The translations under genes and the position numbers were made by a program. 64,000 bases of DNA from Oscillospiraceae bacterium (lineage in GTDB: Bacteria > Bacillota > Clostridia > Oscillospirales > CAG-272), in NCBI GenBank assembly GCA_015063325.1, contig SVUK01000012.1:1-64000 (forward strand), read 5' to 3'. Below the pieces are notes generated by a model. The model was not told the DNA's origin. It made no database searches and saw only the letters and a list, made by a program, of their open reading frames with translations. Below are positions 1 to 8,128 of the stretch, one piece after another. Position 1 is the first letter of the stretch, and each line of letters opens with the position of its first letter.

Positions 1-95
1 GACCGTTATGATCCTGTTGCGGTTCCCGAAATTTAGTTGCTCGCTATTTGCTCGCCTAAATTTCGACCGCGGCCACTCGTCCATGCTCGCTTACT
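1..95 (+). repeat. Partial copy R0 of the modular intergenic repeat (module C)
   Basis: The 17-mer ATCCTGTTGCGGTTCCC (11-27) also occurs in reverse orientation at 4537-4553. In both places it is followed by a spaced inverted AAATTT pair enclosing about 20 bp, and then by a GACCGC-GCCACTC segment. The central part between the AAATTT boxes differs between the two copies. By analogy with the copy at 4.3-4.6 kb, the large palindrome that normally lies next to a gene end should be just left of the window. Nothing coding is supported in 1-345; the rest of that stretch holds only the promoter listed separately. Confidence 0.7.
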
Positions 96-283
96 CCGCC
101 CCCGGCGGCGCTCGCAGGACTCCCCACTTCGATACGCTTCCATATAATTGCCACCGGCGGTTGCACTCGTCTCCGACGTGCTTCCATATTTCGTGACAAT
201 CCCAATTATACCACAATCTTTTTGGAAGGTCAAGTCCTTTTTTGCAAAAAAAGAAAGCTTTTCTTTTCAAAAAAATATTATGG

Positions 284-312
284 TTGATTTCCCCCTTTTT
301 TTATGCTATAAT
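284..312 (+). promoter_or_regulatory. Promoter of the GNAT acetyltransferase gene
   Basis: TTGATT (284-289), a 17-bp spacer and TATAAT (307-312), with TGC directly before the -10 box (extended -10). The start codon at 346 lies about 25 nt after the predicted transcription start. Confidence 0.8.
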
Positions 313-345
313 TCTATTGAAATTCGGGGTTGTCGGGGGATTTTT

Positions 346-1020
346 ATGGAGATCGGCGGAATTGATCTTTTGGGAATCGATCGCGTGCTCAAGCGCGGAA
401 GCGGCGAGATCATTGAGCATACGGCATCGTCTCTTTTTGTTCGCGATTTGGTCAGCGGCGCCTATTTTTTGGCGTGCGACGATTTGTCTGGCGGTCTTTC
501 TCTGCTGGAACGTTATGCCGATCGGGATTACAAGCTGTTGATGGTTGCGAATGAGACACTCGGGAAAGTCGCCTTTGAACGTTTTGGATTCTCAGAAAAG
601 CTGGAATGCTGTCAGGTCGCCTATTTCGGCGAAAAACCGTCGCCCGATCCTCGGTTGTCGGTTCGAGTGGCTGACGAGAAAGATTTTCCCATACTTGCCG
701 AAAATTATCGACTCATCAGCCGGGAAGAGTTGAAAGCTGTTATTCGGAGAGGTTCGATTCTGCTCGGCTACGCCGGCGGAAATTTGGTCGGTTTTATCGG
801 GGAGCATTTGGAGGGAAGCATGGGGTTGTTGTATGTTTTTCCACAGTATCGCCGCAAAGGATTCGGAAGCGCTTTGCAAACTGCTCTCATTGCAAAAACG
901 ATGGATCGGGGTTTCGTTCCGTTCGGTCAGGTGGAAAAAGATAATCAAAATTCGTTCGGCTTGCAAAAAAAGCTCGGAATGACATGCTCCGAAAACCGGA
1001 TTGTTTGGATGTGGAAATAG
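346..1020 (+). CDS. GNAT-family N-acetyltransferase
   Basis: This 224-residue protein probably transfers an acetyl group from acetyl-CoA to an unknown amine. The C-terminal half (about residues 105-224) is a GNAT domain, and the acetyl-CoA loop R-R-K-G-F-G-S-A is visible at residues 169-176. The N-terminal 100 residues end in a GNAT-like F-x-R-F-G-F segment, so this may be a degenerate tandem GNAT. I chose the ATG at 346 because GGGGGA lies 5 nt upstream and the promoter is immediately before it; the longer reading frame from 148 would begin upstream of the promoter. It appears to be a single-gene unit. The substrate cannot be deduced. Confidence 0.85.
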   Translation: MEIGGIDLLGIDRVLKRGSGEIIEHTASSLFVRDLVSGAYFLACDDLSGGLSLLERYADRDYKLLMVANETLGKVAFERFGFSEKLECCQVAYFGEKPSPDPRLSVRVADEKDFPILAENYRLISREELKAVIRRGSILLGYAGGNLVGFIGEHLEGSMGLLYVFPQYRRKGFGSALQTALIAKTMDRGFVPFGQVEKDNQNSFGLQKKLGMTCSENRIVWMWK

Positions 1021-1105
1021 GTTTTCGGATTTTTTAAAATTCTAAAAGGTTTAAAAGAAGCGTAGTGCCGCTTTTTTTTCTATTATTTTGTGATTTTTTC
1101 AATTT

Positions 1106-1138
1106 TTGCAAGTAATTTTTCTGCTTTGATTGTATAAT
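1106..1138 (+). promoter_or_regulatory. Probable promoter of the vWA lipoprotein gene
   Basis: A perfect TATAAT stands at 1133-1138, but no good -35 box lies at 17 bp. TTGCAA at 1106 is 21 bp away. The -10 box is convincing and the -35 is weak. Confidence 0.45.
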
Positions 1139-1249
1139 AGGTGAAAGGATTGCGAGGGGCTTGTTTTTTTCAACAAGAAATGGTAAAATGAAATGACGCG
1201 GAAGGCGTTTCGATCCTTCGATCCATCTTTTTTACAGGGAGGGAAGATT

Positions 1250-2701
1250 ATGAAATTCTTAAAGAAAAGTTTGCTTTTGTTTTTGACCGTTTGTCTGTTG
1301 TTTGCGGCTGCGTCCTGCGGACTGGCGGAGCCGTCCGGAAAGTCGGATATTGCACCGGCGAGCCTTGTGCCCGGGTCGGCTGTGGATTCCTCGTCCGATG
1401 GTCTTCCCGGCAGGGTCGGGGGTGATTCTGCTTACGATGCGCTCGCTCCGGGCGGTGCATATTCCAAAGAGTATGCCGGAGAATATGGCGGAGAAGTTAC
1501 CGGGGTCCCCGATGCGGAATGGTCGGAATCGGTTGAGCCTTCGGAAAAGCAGAACAACGTTCGCCCTGCCGGTTTGATCACCGCTTCGGCATGGAACGAA
1601 AATTTGCACTATGATTTTTGGAAGTCTCTTTTTGTCAAAGGACAGACCGAGGAGGACAGCGGAAAGTTCCTGCATTTTTATGAGGATGTGAAAAACCGCT
1701 GGGGATTTGACTCCACCCAGCGCGTGACCGTGACGGTAAAGCATGGGGAAACGCCGGTTTGCGGCGCGACGGTCGTCTGCCTTGATGGGGCGGGCGCCGA
1801 ATTCGTTGCCAAAACCGGAGCCGACGGCATTGCCTATCTTTTTCCCGAGGTACCGTCGGGACTGCTGAAAATCAAGAGCGGAAATTTTTCCGCCGAGGTG
1901 CCTTTTGAGTCGCCTACCTGCGAGATTGAAGTTCAGCTTGACGGCGCCGCCGAAAAGCAAAACAAGATTCAGGTCATGCTCGTCATCGACGTCACCGGGT
2001 CGATGGGAGACGAGCTCAATTATCTGCAAACCGAGATCGAGGACGTTATTAATCGGATTGCCGCCGCGAACGAGGGAGTTCAGATCGAGTTGGCGCTCCT
2101 CTTTTACCGCGACGACGGCGACGCCGAAAAGTTTGCCTACCATGATTTTGTCAACGTTAACAGCTTTGCGGGCATGAACGAGCAGCTCAAAAATTTACGC
2201 GGACAGCGCGCGGACGGCGGCGGAGACTATGAAGAAGCCGTGGACGAAGCACTGGAGCTTGCTATGAGCAAGGCTTGGAGCGAGGACAGCACCACCAAAA
2301 TCATTTTCCACCTGTTGGACGCGCCTCCGCATTCCAACCGGTACAATCCGCAAAGAAAATACGAGGAGCGGTTTGAAGCGGCAGTCAGAAAAGCGGCGGC
2401 AATCGGTATTCGTCTTTGCCCCATCCTTTGCAGCGGTGCCGATCTGACTTGCGAGTATCTTGTCCGTCAGGAGGCGATTTACACCGGCGGAACCTTCATT
2501 TTCGTCACTGACGATTCAGGCATCGGCGGCGCGCACCTTGACCCGAATATTCCGGACGCAGTAGTGGAAAAGCTCAACGATCTGATGGTTCGCGTGGTGG
2601 ACGGATACCATACCGGAACCTTTGCGGAACCAACCCCATGGCAAGGCGAAAAACAAACCACCAACGGCGGAATTGAACGGTTACCGGAGGGTGTGGAATA
2701 A
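1250..2701 (+). CDS. vWA-domain surface lipoprotein
   Basis: The protein has 483 residues. It starts with a lipoprotein signal peptide whose lipobox ends in A-A-S-C23, so it should be anchored to the outer face of the cytoplasmic membrane. A low-complexity linker follows. Residues about 157-217 look like a carboxypeptidase-regulatory/Cna-B-type beta-sandwich. From about residue 240 there is a von Willebrand factor A domain with MIDAS motif D247-V-T-G-S251, where Thr replaces the first Ser of DxSxS, and a later L-L-D-A strand end. vWA domains bind metal and protein ligands; the partner is unknown. The start at 1250 has an AGGGAGGG ribosome site and begins the signal peptide. The gene stands alone before a bidirectional terminator. 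Confidence 0.85.
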   Translation: MKFLKKSLLLFLTVCLLFAAASCGLAEPSGKSDIAPASLVPGSAVDSSSDGLPGRVGGDSAYDALAPGGAYSKEYAGEYGGEVTGVPDAEWSESVEPSEKQNNVRPAGLITASAWNENLHYDFWKSLFVKGQTEEDSGKFLHFYEDVKNRWGFDSTQRVTVTVKHGETPVCGATVVCLDGAGAEFVAKTGADGIAYLFPEVPSGLLKIKSGNFSAEVPFESPTCEIEVQLDGAAEKQNKIQVMLVIDVTGSMGDELNYLQTEIEDVINRIAAANEGVQIELALLFYRDDGDAEKFAYHDFVNVNSFAGMNEQLKNLRGQRADGGGDYEEAVDEALELAMSKAWSEDSTTKIIFHLLDAPPHSNRYNPQRKYEERFEAAVRKAAAIGIRLCPILCSGADLTCEYLVRQEAIYTGGTFIFVTDDSGIGGAHLDPNIPDAVVEKLNDLMVRVVDGYHTGTFAEPTPWQGEKQTTNGGIERLPEGVE

Positions 2702-2735
2702 ACGGAAACGAAAATCTTTTCCGGCAATAAAAAAA

Positions 2736-2784
2736 GAATCCGGACGGCATTTGCAAATAGCGACTGCCGTTCGGATTCTTTTTT
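2736..2784 (+). terminator. Bidirectional intrinsic terminator
   Basis: GAATCCGGACGGCA (2736-2749) pairs with TGCCGTTCGGATTC (2765-2778) and is followed by T6. An A-run on the other side lets it serve the convergent GT2 gene as well. Confidence 0.85.
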
Positions 2785-2795
2785 GTTATTTATCG

Positions 2796-4139
2796 TTATT
2801 CGGTAATATGATCCTGCGTTTGCTTGTCCAGCGCCTCAATCTTTGTGGCGTCGCTGTGGGGAATCGGTTTCCAACCGAGATGCCTTGAGAAAAACGCCTG
2901 CAAGTCGATCAGCGGCTGAATCCCCATGAAAATCGGGAAGAACAGCACGATCAGAACCTTCAAAAACGGATTGACGCCGTGGATCCGCCTGCGCTCAATG
3001 ATGAACATTCCAATCGCAATGAGCATCATAAACGGCAGAGAATACAGCGCCGAACGCGCCCAATTAAACAGAATTCCTTCCGAAAGGAAGAACTGGTAGG
3101 AGTCACCCAAAAAGAGCCGTTCCCACGTATACGTTTTATCCACCAGCGGCGTCAGCAGTTCCAGCGCAAACTGAAGGATCTGCAAAAAGAGCAGGATCAG
3201 CGGCGAGGGAATGATGTTTACGGTAATATCGTAAAGAGAAACGCGGTGTTTGGTTTCCTTTTTAAAAATTCCTGCCACCAGCTCCTTGAACCGCGCGTAA
3301 AAGACCAAAAGATGTCCGCGCGACCAGCGCACGCGTTGCCGCCACATAATGGAAATCGAGGTTGGCTGTTCGTCGTAGAACACGGCGGCGTCGCAATAGC
3401 GGATGTTGTGCTCGTACAAAATCTGATCGGCGGTGAATTCCCAGTCTTCTGTCAGCGTAACATACGGCCAACCGTTCTTTACGATTTTGGAGTTGATAAG
3501 ATATCCGGTCCCCTGAACGCGCGTGGAGCAACCAAGCACCGTTCTGCCCCGGCTTTCCAACCGACAGCCAACGGCAAAATACATTCCGTAAAGCCCGGAG
3601 ATCAGGTTTTTGCCAAAGTTTTTGGAGTTGCGGTAAGAGGTAATTACGCTTTCGCGGTTGTAGTATTCAAACGCGTCGTTCATTTTGGAGATGTAATTTT
3701 TGTCCAGAACGTTGTCGGCGTTGAAAAGGAAGAAGCCGTCAAAGGATTTCGTTTTGTAATCGCGCTCAATGCAGGAGAAAAGATATTTGAAAGCATAGCC
3801 CATGGTGCATTCGTTCGGGTTGTTGTATTCGTAAACGGTGGCGCCGAGCGAACGGGCAATCTCGGCGGTTTTGTCGGTGCAGTTGTGGGCAACCACAAAA
3901 ATTTGCAGCTGATCCTGCGGATATTCATTCTTTTGAATGCTTTCGATCAGCCCGGCAATCACGGCTTCCTCGTTCCGCGCCGGAATGATCAGCCCATAGC
4001 GGTTGATCTTGTCGGTTTTTGGGTATTTCTTTTTGGAAAATACGCCAACGATCCCGAACAGCGCAAAATGGAAAACGAGCGCGCCCAGCAGGACGAACAG
4101 AATATTCATGATCAGGCGAACAATGTGTAAATAGTCCAT
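2796..4139 (-). CDS. Membrane-bound family 2 glycosyltransferase (cellulose/hyaluronan synthase-like)
   Basis: This 447-residue processive-type GT2 has one N-terminal membrane helix (about 8-32), a cytoplasmic GT-A domain, and at least three C-terminal helices. The catalytic landmarks are I-I-P-A-R-N-E-E at 51-58, N-A-D-N at 140-143 in the DxD position, T-E-D at 230-232 (catalytic base) and R-Q-R-V-R-W at 267-272. The last matches the Q/RxxRW product-binding motif. It probably polymerises or transfers sugars at the membrane. It is monocistronic, and I see no partner such as a polysaccharide deacetylase. Asn in place of the first DxD aspartate is seen in some family members. Substrate unknown. 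Confidence 0.85.
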   Translation of the reverse strand: MDYLHIVRLIMNILFVLLGALVFHFALFGIVGVFSKKKYPKTDKINRYGLIIPARNEEAVIAGLIESIQKNEYPQDQLQIFVVAHNCTDKTAEIARSLGATVYEYNNPNECTMGYAFKYLFSCIERDYKTKSFDGFFLFNADNVLDKNYISKMNDAFEYYNRESVITSYRNSKNFGKNLISGLYGMYFAVGCRLESRGRTVLGCSTRVQGTGYLINSKIVKNGWPYVTLTEDWEFTADQILYEHNIRYCDAAVFYDEQPTSISIMWRQRVRWSRGHLLVFYARFKELVAGIFKKETKHRVSLYDITVNIIPSPLILLFLQILQFALELLTPLVDKTYTWERLFLGDSYQFFLSEGILFNWARSALYSLPFMMLIAIGMFIIERRRIHGVNPFLKVLIVLFFPIFMGIQPLIDLQAFFSRHLGWKPIPHSDATKIEALDKQTQDHITE

Positions 4140-4147
4140 AATCCACT

Positions 4148-4166
4148 TTTCGGGCGTTTGCCCGAA
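4148..4166 (-). promoter_or_regulatory. Hairpin in the 5' leader next to the GT2 start codon
   Basis: On the minus strand TTCGGGC-AAAC-GCCCGAA ends directly before the only Shine-Dalgarno-like bases (AAAGTGG) of the GT2 gene starting at 4139. The transcript leader from the promoter at 4252-4280 is about 105 nt. This placement could hinder ribosome access; that is an inference from position only. Confidence 0.4.
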
Positions 4167-4251
4167 AATTTCCTTATTTGTATTTGACCGGCGCTTTTGT
4201 GAGGTTCAAAAGTGTCGCTCTTTTCATCGGTTTCATACCTAACCAAATACT

Positions 4252-4280
4252 ATCATACCACAAAACGATTGATAAATCAA
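4252..4280 (-). promoter_or_regulatory. Promoter of the membrane GT2 gene
   Basis: On the minus strand: TTGATT (4280-4275), a 17-bp spacer and TATGAT (4257-4252). Confidence 0.7.
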
Positions 4281-4315
4281 GTCTTTTGTCTTTTTTTGTC
4301 TGTGGAAAGGAAAAA

Positions 4316-4613
4316 GGTTCGCGCAAAGCGCGAAGGAAGCAAAGAAGGTTCGCTCGGAGCGCGAAGGAAGACCTTGAGGCTTCGCCTCAAACTCCACCCA
4401 CTTTTTTAGAAAAAAGTGGGACAAAAAACTTTATATATAAAGGAATAAAAACGGATCATATTCGGAGCAGTGCAGAAAGCGCGAGGAGTGGCAGCGGTCA
4501 AAATTTTGAAGCGGCAACGCCGCGCCACAAAATTTTGGGAACCGCAACAGGATAGCGCGAGGGGAGGGGAAAACTTTTTGCAAAAAGTTTTCCCCTCCCC
4601 CAAGGTCTTCCCC
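4316..4613 (-). repeat. Modular palindromic intergenic repeat, copy R1 (most complete, with module C)
   Basis: Read from the glnN stop outward (minus strand), the copy contains several modules. First comes a 40-bp perfect palindrome GGGGAGGGGAAAACTTTTT-GC and its complement (4561-4600). Next is module C with two AAAATTTT boxes (about 4470-4553). Then comes TTCTGCACTGCTCCGAATA. An AGTTTTTTGTCCC segment leads into hairpin CCCACTTTTTT/AAAAAAGTGGG (4397-4420), followed by a TTC-loop hairpin TTGAGGC/GCCTCAA (4374-4390). The outermost part holds GCGCGAAGG-type hairpins. A homologous arrangement lies at 9.0-9.26 kb. The stretch 4140-4615 holds this element plus the GT2 leader and promoter and no gene. 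Confidence 0.8.
4561..4600 (-). terminator. Palindrome B of copy R1, likely glnN terminator
   Basis: A 40-bp perfect palindrome begins 16 nt beyond the glnN stop codon. The T5/A5 tracts sit at the apex rather than after the stem, so it is not a textbook intrinsic terminator, but its position after the gene is the same in all five B copies in the window. Confidence 0.55.
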
Positions 4614-4615
4614 TC

Positions 4616-6706
4616 TTACAACCGGAACATCAAATCGATATAGGTTGGGAAGGGCCAATGATTGGCGGCGGTAATGGCTTCGGCGGAATCGACGGCGGCG
4701 CGCAGGTCATTCATCAAGGGAATCACGACCTTTGCGTACTTTTCGGCGCGGTCGCGGACCGATTCGGTTATGGCGGCATTTTGCTCGGCGGTCGTCAGCT
4801 TGTCGATGAGCTGATAAATCTTGGTATTGAGTGCCGAGAGCCGGGCAATCAGGTCGGTTTCCACCGTGCAGTCGGCGTCCGCGATTACGGCGCGCTTGCG
4901 CTGAGCGGCGAGGGCAAGATCGGCAAGATAGCTTTCAATCGCCGGGACATAGTTGCGCGACGCCATGGTCAGCATCGTCAGCGCCTCAATATTGATAATC
5001 TTTGCATAATTTTCAAACAGAATTTCCTCGCGAGAGCGCATTTCGACCTCGGACATCACACCGAACGAGGTAAACAGCGCAATATTTTTGGGCGCAAGGA
5101 AAGTTTTGTAGGCGTCCACCGAGGTGGGAAGATCGGAAAGACCGCGCCGGGCGGCTTCCGCACGCCATTCCTCGGAGTAGGCGTTTCCGTCGAACAGAAT
5201 GCGTCCGTGCGCCGTAAACGCGTCGCGAATCACCTTTGCAATGGCGGCAGGACGATCGGAAGCGGCTTCAATTTCGTCGGCAAAAACACGGAACGAGTTT
5301 GCAACCGCGGTGTTGAGAACCGTATTGGGCAGGGCAAGGTTTTGCGAGGAGCCGGGCATACGGAATTCAAATTTGTTGCCGGTAAAAGCGACGGGAGCAG
5401 TGCGGTTGCGGTCGGTGGTATCTTTGCGGAAAATCGGAATGGTGGGAATGCCCAAATCCATCATAGTTCGATTGTTTTTGTGGTAAACGGTACCGCTGAC
5501 AATCGAATCGATTACGCCGCGCAGTTCCTCACCCAAAAAGACCGAGATAATCGAGGGAGGTGCCTCATTCGCGCCAAGACGGTGATCGTTTCCGGCATAG
5601 GCAACCGAAATGCGCAAAAGATCTTGATAATCGTCCACCGCTTTAATCACGGCGGCAAGAATGAGAAGAAATTGCGCGTTTTCGGCAGGCGTTTTGCCGG
5701 GATCAAGCAAATTTTTGCCGTTTGCCGTCAGCGACCAGTTGTTGTGCTTGCCCGAGCCGTTGACGCCGGCAAAGGGCTTTTCGTGCAAAAGGCAGACCAA
5801 TCCGTGTTTTTTGGCAATCTTCTTCATGAATTCCATGATGAGCAGGTTTTGGTCAACGGCAATGCTCGCCGAGGTGTAGACCGGAGCCAGCTCGTGCTGA
5901 CAGGGGGCGACCTCATTGTGTTTGGTCTTTGCAGGGATGCCCAAAGCCCACAGGGATTCGTCAAGATCGGACATATAGGTGGCAACGCGCGTTTTCAGAG
6001 GACCGTAGTAGTGGTCTTCCAGCTCTTGACCTTTCGGAGCCGGCGCGCCGAATAGGGTGTGTCCGGCAAAAATCAGGTCGGGGCGGTGCGTATAGCGCTC
6101 GCGGTCGATCAAAAAATATTCCTGCTCTGCGCCGATCGAAACATCCACGCGGTCGCAGGTTTCGTCGCCGAACAGGCGGAGAATACGAACAGCCTGCTCG
6201 GAAATGGCGTTCATCGAGCGCAAAAGAGGCGTTTTTGCGTCCAGTGCGTCGCCGGTATAGGAGCAGAATGCGGTGGGAATATAGAGAGTTTGTCCCTTTA
6301 CAAATGCGTAGGAGCTGGGGTCCCATGCCGTGTAGCCGCGTGCTTCAAAAGTGGCGCGCAGACCGCCGGAGGGGAAAGAGGAAGCGTCGGATTCACCGCG
6401 TACAAGCTCCTTGCCCGAAAATTCCATCACGACGCGGCTCTCGCCAACGGGGGAAATAAAGGCGTCATGTTTCTCGGCGGTCATGCCGGAGAGGGGCTGA
6501 AACCAGTGGGTATAGTGGGTGGCGCCTTTTTCGATCGCCCAATCTTTCATTGCGGCGGCAACGGTATCGGCAATCGAGGGGTCGATGGGTTTGCGCGAGG
6601 CAACGGTTTTGGAGAGCGATTTGTAAACGCCTTCGGGAAGACGCTCACGCATGACATCGTCGTTAAAAACCATCGAGCCGAACAGTTCGGGAATCTTTTT
6701 TTCCAT
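4616..6706 (-). CDS. glnN: Glutamine synthetase type III
   Basis: The enzyme ligates ammonia to glutamate with ATP and forms glutamine in the cytoplasm. At 696 residues it has the length of the GSIII family, far longer than GSI. It carries the GSIII hallmarks: the glutamate/ATP-site segment E-K-P-F-A-G-V-N-G-S-G-K-H-N-N-W, the K-H-N-E-V-A-P-C-Q-H-E segment, and a long C-terminal tail. I chose the ATG at 6706 because AAGGAG lies about 10 nt upstream and the 45 residues read further upstream are hydrophobic AT-rich translation of the promoter. It is monocistronic, with a consensus promoter at 6756-6784. Nitrogen regulation is likely but no operator is recognised. Confidence 0.96.
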   Translation of the reverse strand: MEKKIPELFGSMVFNDDVMRERLPEGVYKSLSKTVASRKPIDPSIADTVAAAMKDWAIEKGATHYTHWFQPLSGMTAEKHDAFISPVGESRVVMEFSGKELVRGESDASSFPSGGLRATFEARGYTAWDPSSYAFVKGQTLYIPTAFCSYTGDALDAKTPLLRSMNAISEQAVRILRLFGDETCDRVDVSIGAEQEYFLIDRERYTHRPDLIFAGHTLFGAPAPKGQELEDHYYGPLKTRVATYMSDLDESLWALGIPAKTKHNEVAPCQHELAPVYTSASIAVDQNLLIMEFMKKIAKKHGLVCLLHEKPFAGVNGSGKHNNWSLTANGKNLLDPGKTPAENAQFLLILAAVIKAVDDYQDLLRISVAYAGNDHRLGANEAPPSIISVFLGEELRGVIDSIVSGTVYHKNNRTMMDLGIPTIPIFRKDTTDRNRTAPVAFTGNKFEFRMPGSSQNLALPNTVLNTAVANSFRVFADEIEAASDRPAAIAKVIRDAFTAHGRILFDGNAYSEEWRAEAARRGLSDLPTSVDAYKTFLAPKNIALFTSFGVMSEVEMRSREEILFENYAKIINIEALTMLTMASRNYVPAIESYLADLALAAQRKRAVIADADCTVETDLIARLSALNTKIYQLIDKLTTAEQNAAITESVRDRAEKYAKVVIPLMNDLRAAVDSAEAITAANHWPFPTYIDLMFRL

Positions 6707-6755
6707 AAGAAAGGAACTCCTTTCGAAAACTAAATCAAAAAGGGAAATATATATT

Positions 6756-6784
6756 ATTATATTGAAAAACGGACATTTTGTCAA
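6756..6784 (-). promoter_or_regulatory. Promoter of glnN
   Basis: Minus strand TTGACA (6784-6779), a 17-bp spacer and TATAAT (6761-6756): a perfect consensus. AT-rich leader of about 45 nt. Confidence 0.88.
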
Positions 6785-6857
6785 GGAGAAAGAGAAAAAA
6801 AGAAGGCGCAAAGAAAAAAGGAAATCAAAAAGCGGAGACATTAAAAAGAATTTCGGT

Positions 6858-6943
6858 TTTTTTCAAGTTTTTTGAAAGCAGGGGAGCGCGAGGGGGAGAG
6901 AACTTTTTTGAAAAAAAGTTCTCTCCCCCTCGCGGTCTTCTCT
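6858..6943 (-). repeat. Modular palindromic intergenic repeat, copy R2 (short)
   Basis: Palindrome B arms CGCGAGGGGGAGAGAACTTTTTT (6887-6909; reverse complement 6912-6934) begin about 10 nt after the queA stop. Only the remnant TTTTTTGAAAGC of hairpin A follows, on the glnN promoter side. This is the most reduced copy. It probably ends queA transcription. Confidence 0.75.
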
Positions 6944-6944
6944 C

Positions 6945-8024
6945 TTATTCAATCAACATTGCATCTCCGAAGGAGAAGAAGCGGTAGTTTTCCTCGACGG
7001 CGATTTTGTAGGCTTCCAGCATTTTTTCGCGGCTGTAAAAGGCGGAAACCAGCATCAGGAGCGTGCTTTCGGGCAGGTGAAAATTGGTAATCAGCGCGTC
7101 TACGGCCTTGAAGCGGTAGCCGGGGTAAATGAAAATGCCGGTGTCGCCCGACAAGGGGCGGATCACGCCGTTCTCGTCGGCAACGCTTTCAATGGTGCGG
7201 CAGGAGGTCGTCCCGACGCAGATCAGTCGCCCGCCGGCTGCTTTGCGCTCGTTGATGATCTTTGCGCTCTCTTTGCTGACCGAGAAAAACTCGGTGTGCA
7301 TGACGTGTTCGTCCACGCGCTCGGCTTTCACCGGGCGAAACGTTCCCAGCCCCACGTGGAGCATGACCGGCACCACGGCAACGCCCATGGCGCGAATTTT
7401 ATCGAGAAGTTCGGGGGTGAAATGCAGCCCTGCGGTCGGTGCCGCCGCCGAGCCCTCTTCACGCGCGTAAACGGTTTGGTAGCGGCTTTGATCCTCTAAT
7501 TTTTCGGTAATGTAAGGGGGCAGGGGCATGGTTCCAACGCGGTGAAGAACGTCGTAAACGTTGGCGAACTGAGAGCGGTCGTAGGAAAAGCGAACGAGGC
7601 GGTTTCCCTCTTCCACAATGTCTTCAACGGTCGCTTGTAAAAGTCCGCCGCCGAAAGTCAGTCTCATGCCGATTTTTGCGCGCTTGCCGGGGCGGACGAG
7701 CGTTTCCCAAACGTCCAGGTCGCGCTGGCGAAGAAGGAGCAGTTCAATCTGCGCTTCGGAGCGGTTTTCCACATTTCCGTAGAGCCGCGCCGGAATGACC
7801 TTGGAGTCGTTGATGACCAGCGTGTCGCCGGGGCGAAGGTAGTCGCAAATGTCCGAAAAGCGGCGGTGGGCAATGCTTCCGTCGGCGCGGTTCAGCACCA
7901 TCAACCGGGAGGAATCGCGCGGTTCTGCAGGGTGCTGGGCAATGCGTTCTTCGGGCAGGTCGTACCAAAAGTCGGCGGTTTTCAGGTCGGTATGGGGCAG
8001 ATTATTTTTGATCGGTTGGTTCAT
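6945..8024 (-). CDS. queA: S-adenosylmethionine:tRNA ribosyltransferase-isomerase
   Basis: QueA transfers and isomerises the ribosyl group of SAM onto preQ1-tRNA to give epoxyqueuosine at the wobble position of His, Asn, Asp and Tyr tRNAs. The product is 359 residues, close to the family length. It shows the N-terminal [14 protein letters not shown] signature, [19 protein letters not shown] and the C-terminal [13 protein letters not shown]. The start at 8024 has AAAGGA 8 nt upstream. No other queuosine gene is near. A tRNA-Tyr(GUA), a queuosine substrate, is encoded at 18.3 kb. Confidence 0.97.
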   Translation of the reverse strand: MNQPIKNNLPHTDLKTADFWYDLPEERIAQHPAEPRDSSRLMVLNRADGSIAHRRFSDICDYLRPGDTLVINDSKVIPARLYGNVENRSEAQIELLLLRQRDLDVWETLVRPGKRAKIGMRLTFGGGLLQATVEDIVEEGNRLVRFSYDRSQFANVYDVLHRVGTMPLPPYITEKLEDQSRYQTVYAREEGSAAAPTAGLHFTPELLDKIRAMGVAVVPVMLHVGLGTFRPVKAERVDEHVMHTEFFSVSKESAKIINERKAAGGRLICVGTTSCRTIESVADENGVIRPLSGDTGIFIYPGYRFKAVDALITNFHLPESTLLMLVSAFYSREKMLEAYKIAVEENYRFFSFGDAMLIE

Positions 8025-8069
8025 TCTTTATCCTTTCGGACCTCTTTTTCATAAACTGATAGCAACACT

Positions 8070-8098
8070 ATTCTACCACAAACCCTGCGCGTTTGCAA
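8070..8098 (-). promoter_or_regulatory. Promoter of queA
   Basis: Minus strand TTGCAA (8098-8093), a 17-bp spacer and TAGAAT (8075-8070). It lies in the 104-bp gap to the divergent dapA. Confidence 0.65.
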
Positions 8099-8128
8099 CG
8101 GGTTTTTGAGAAAAAGGAGGGAGAGGAT

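Noticed and set aside
148..345. N-terminal extension of the GNAT reading frame
   Set aside because: It lies upstream of and across the promoter at 284-312, and has no ribosome site.
2979..4130. 383-residue plus-strand reading frame opposite the membrane GT2
   Set aside because: Shadow of the minus-strand gene, which has clear motifs; the plus-strand product has none.
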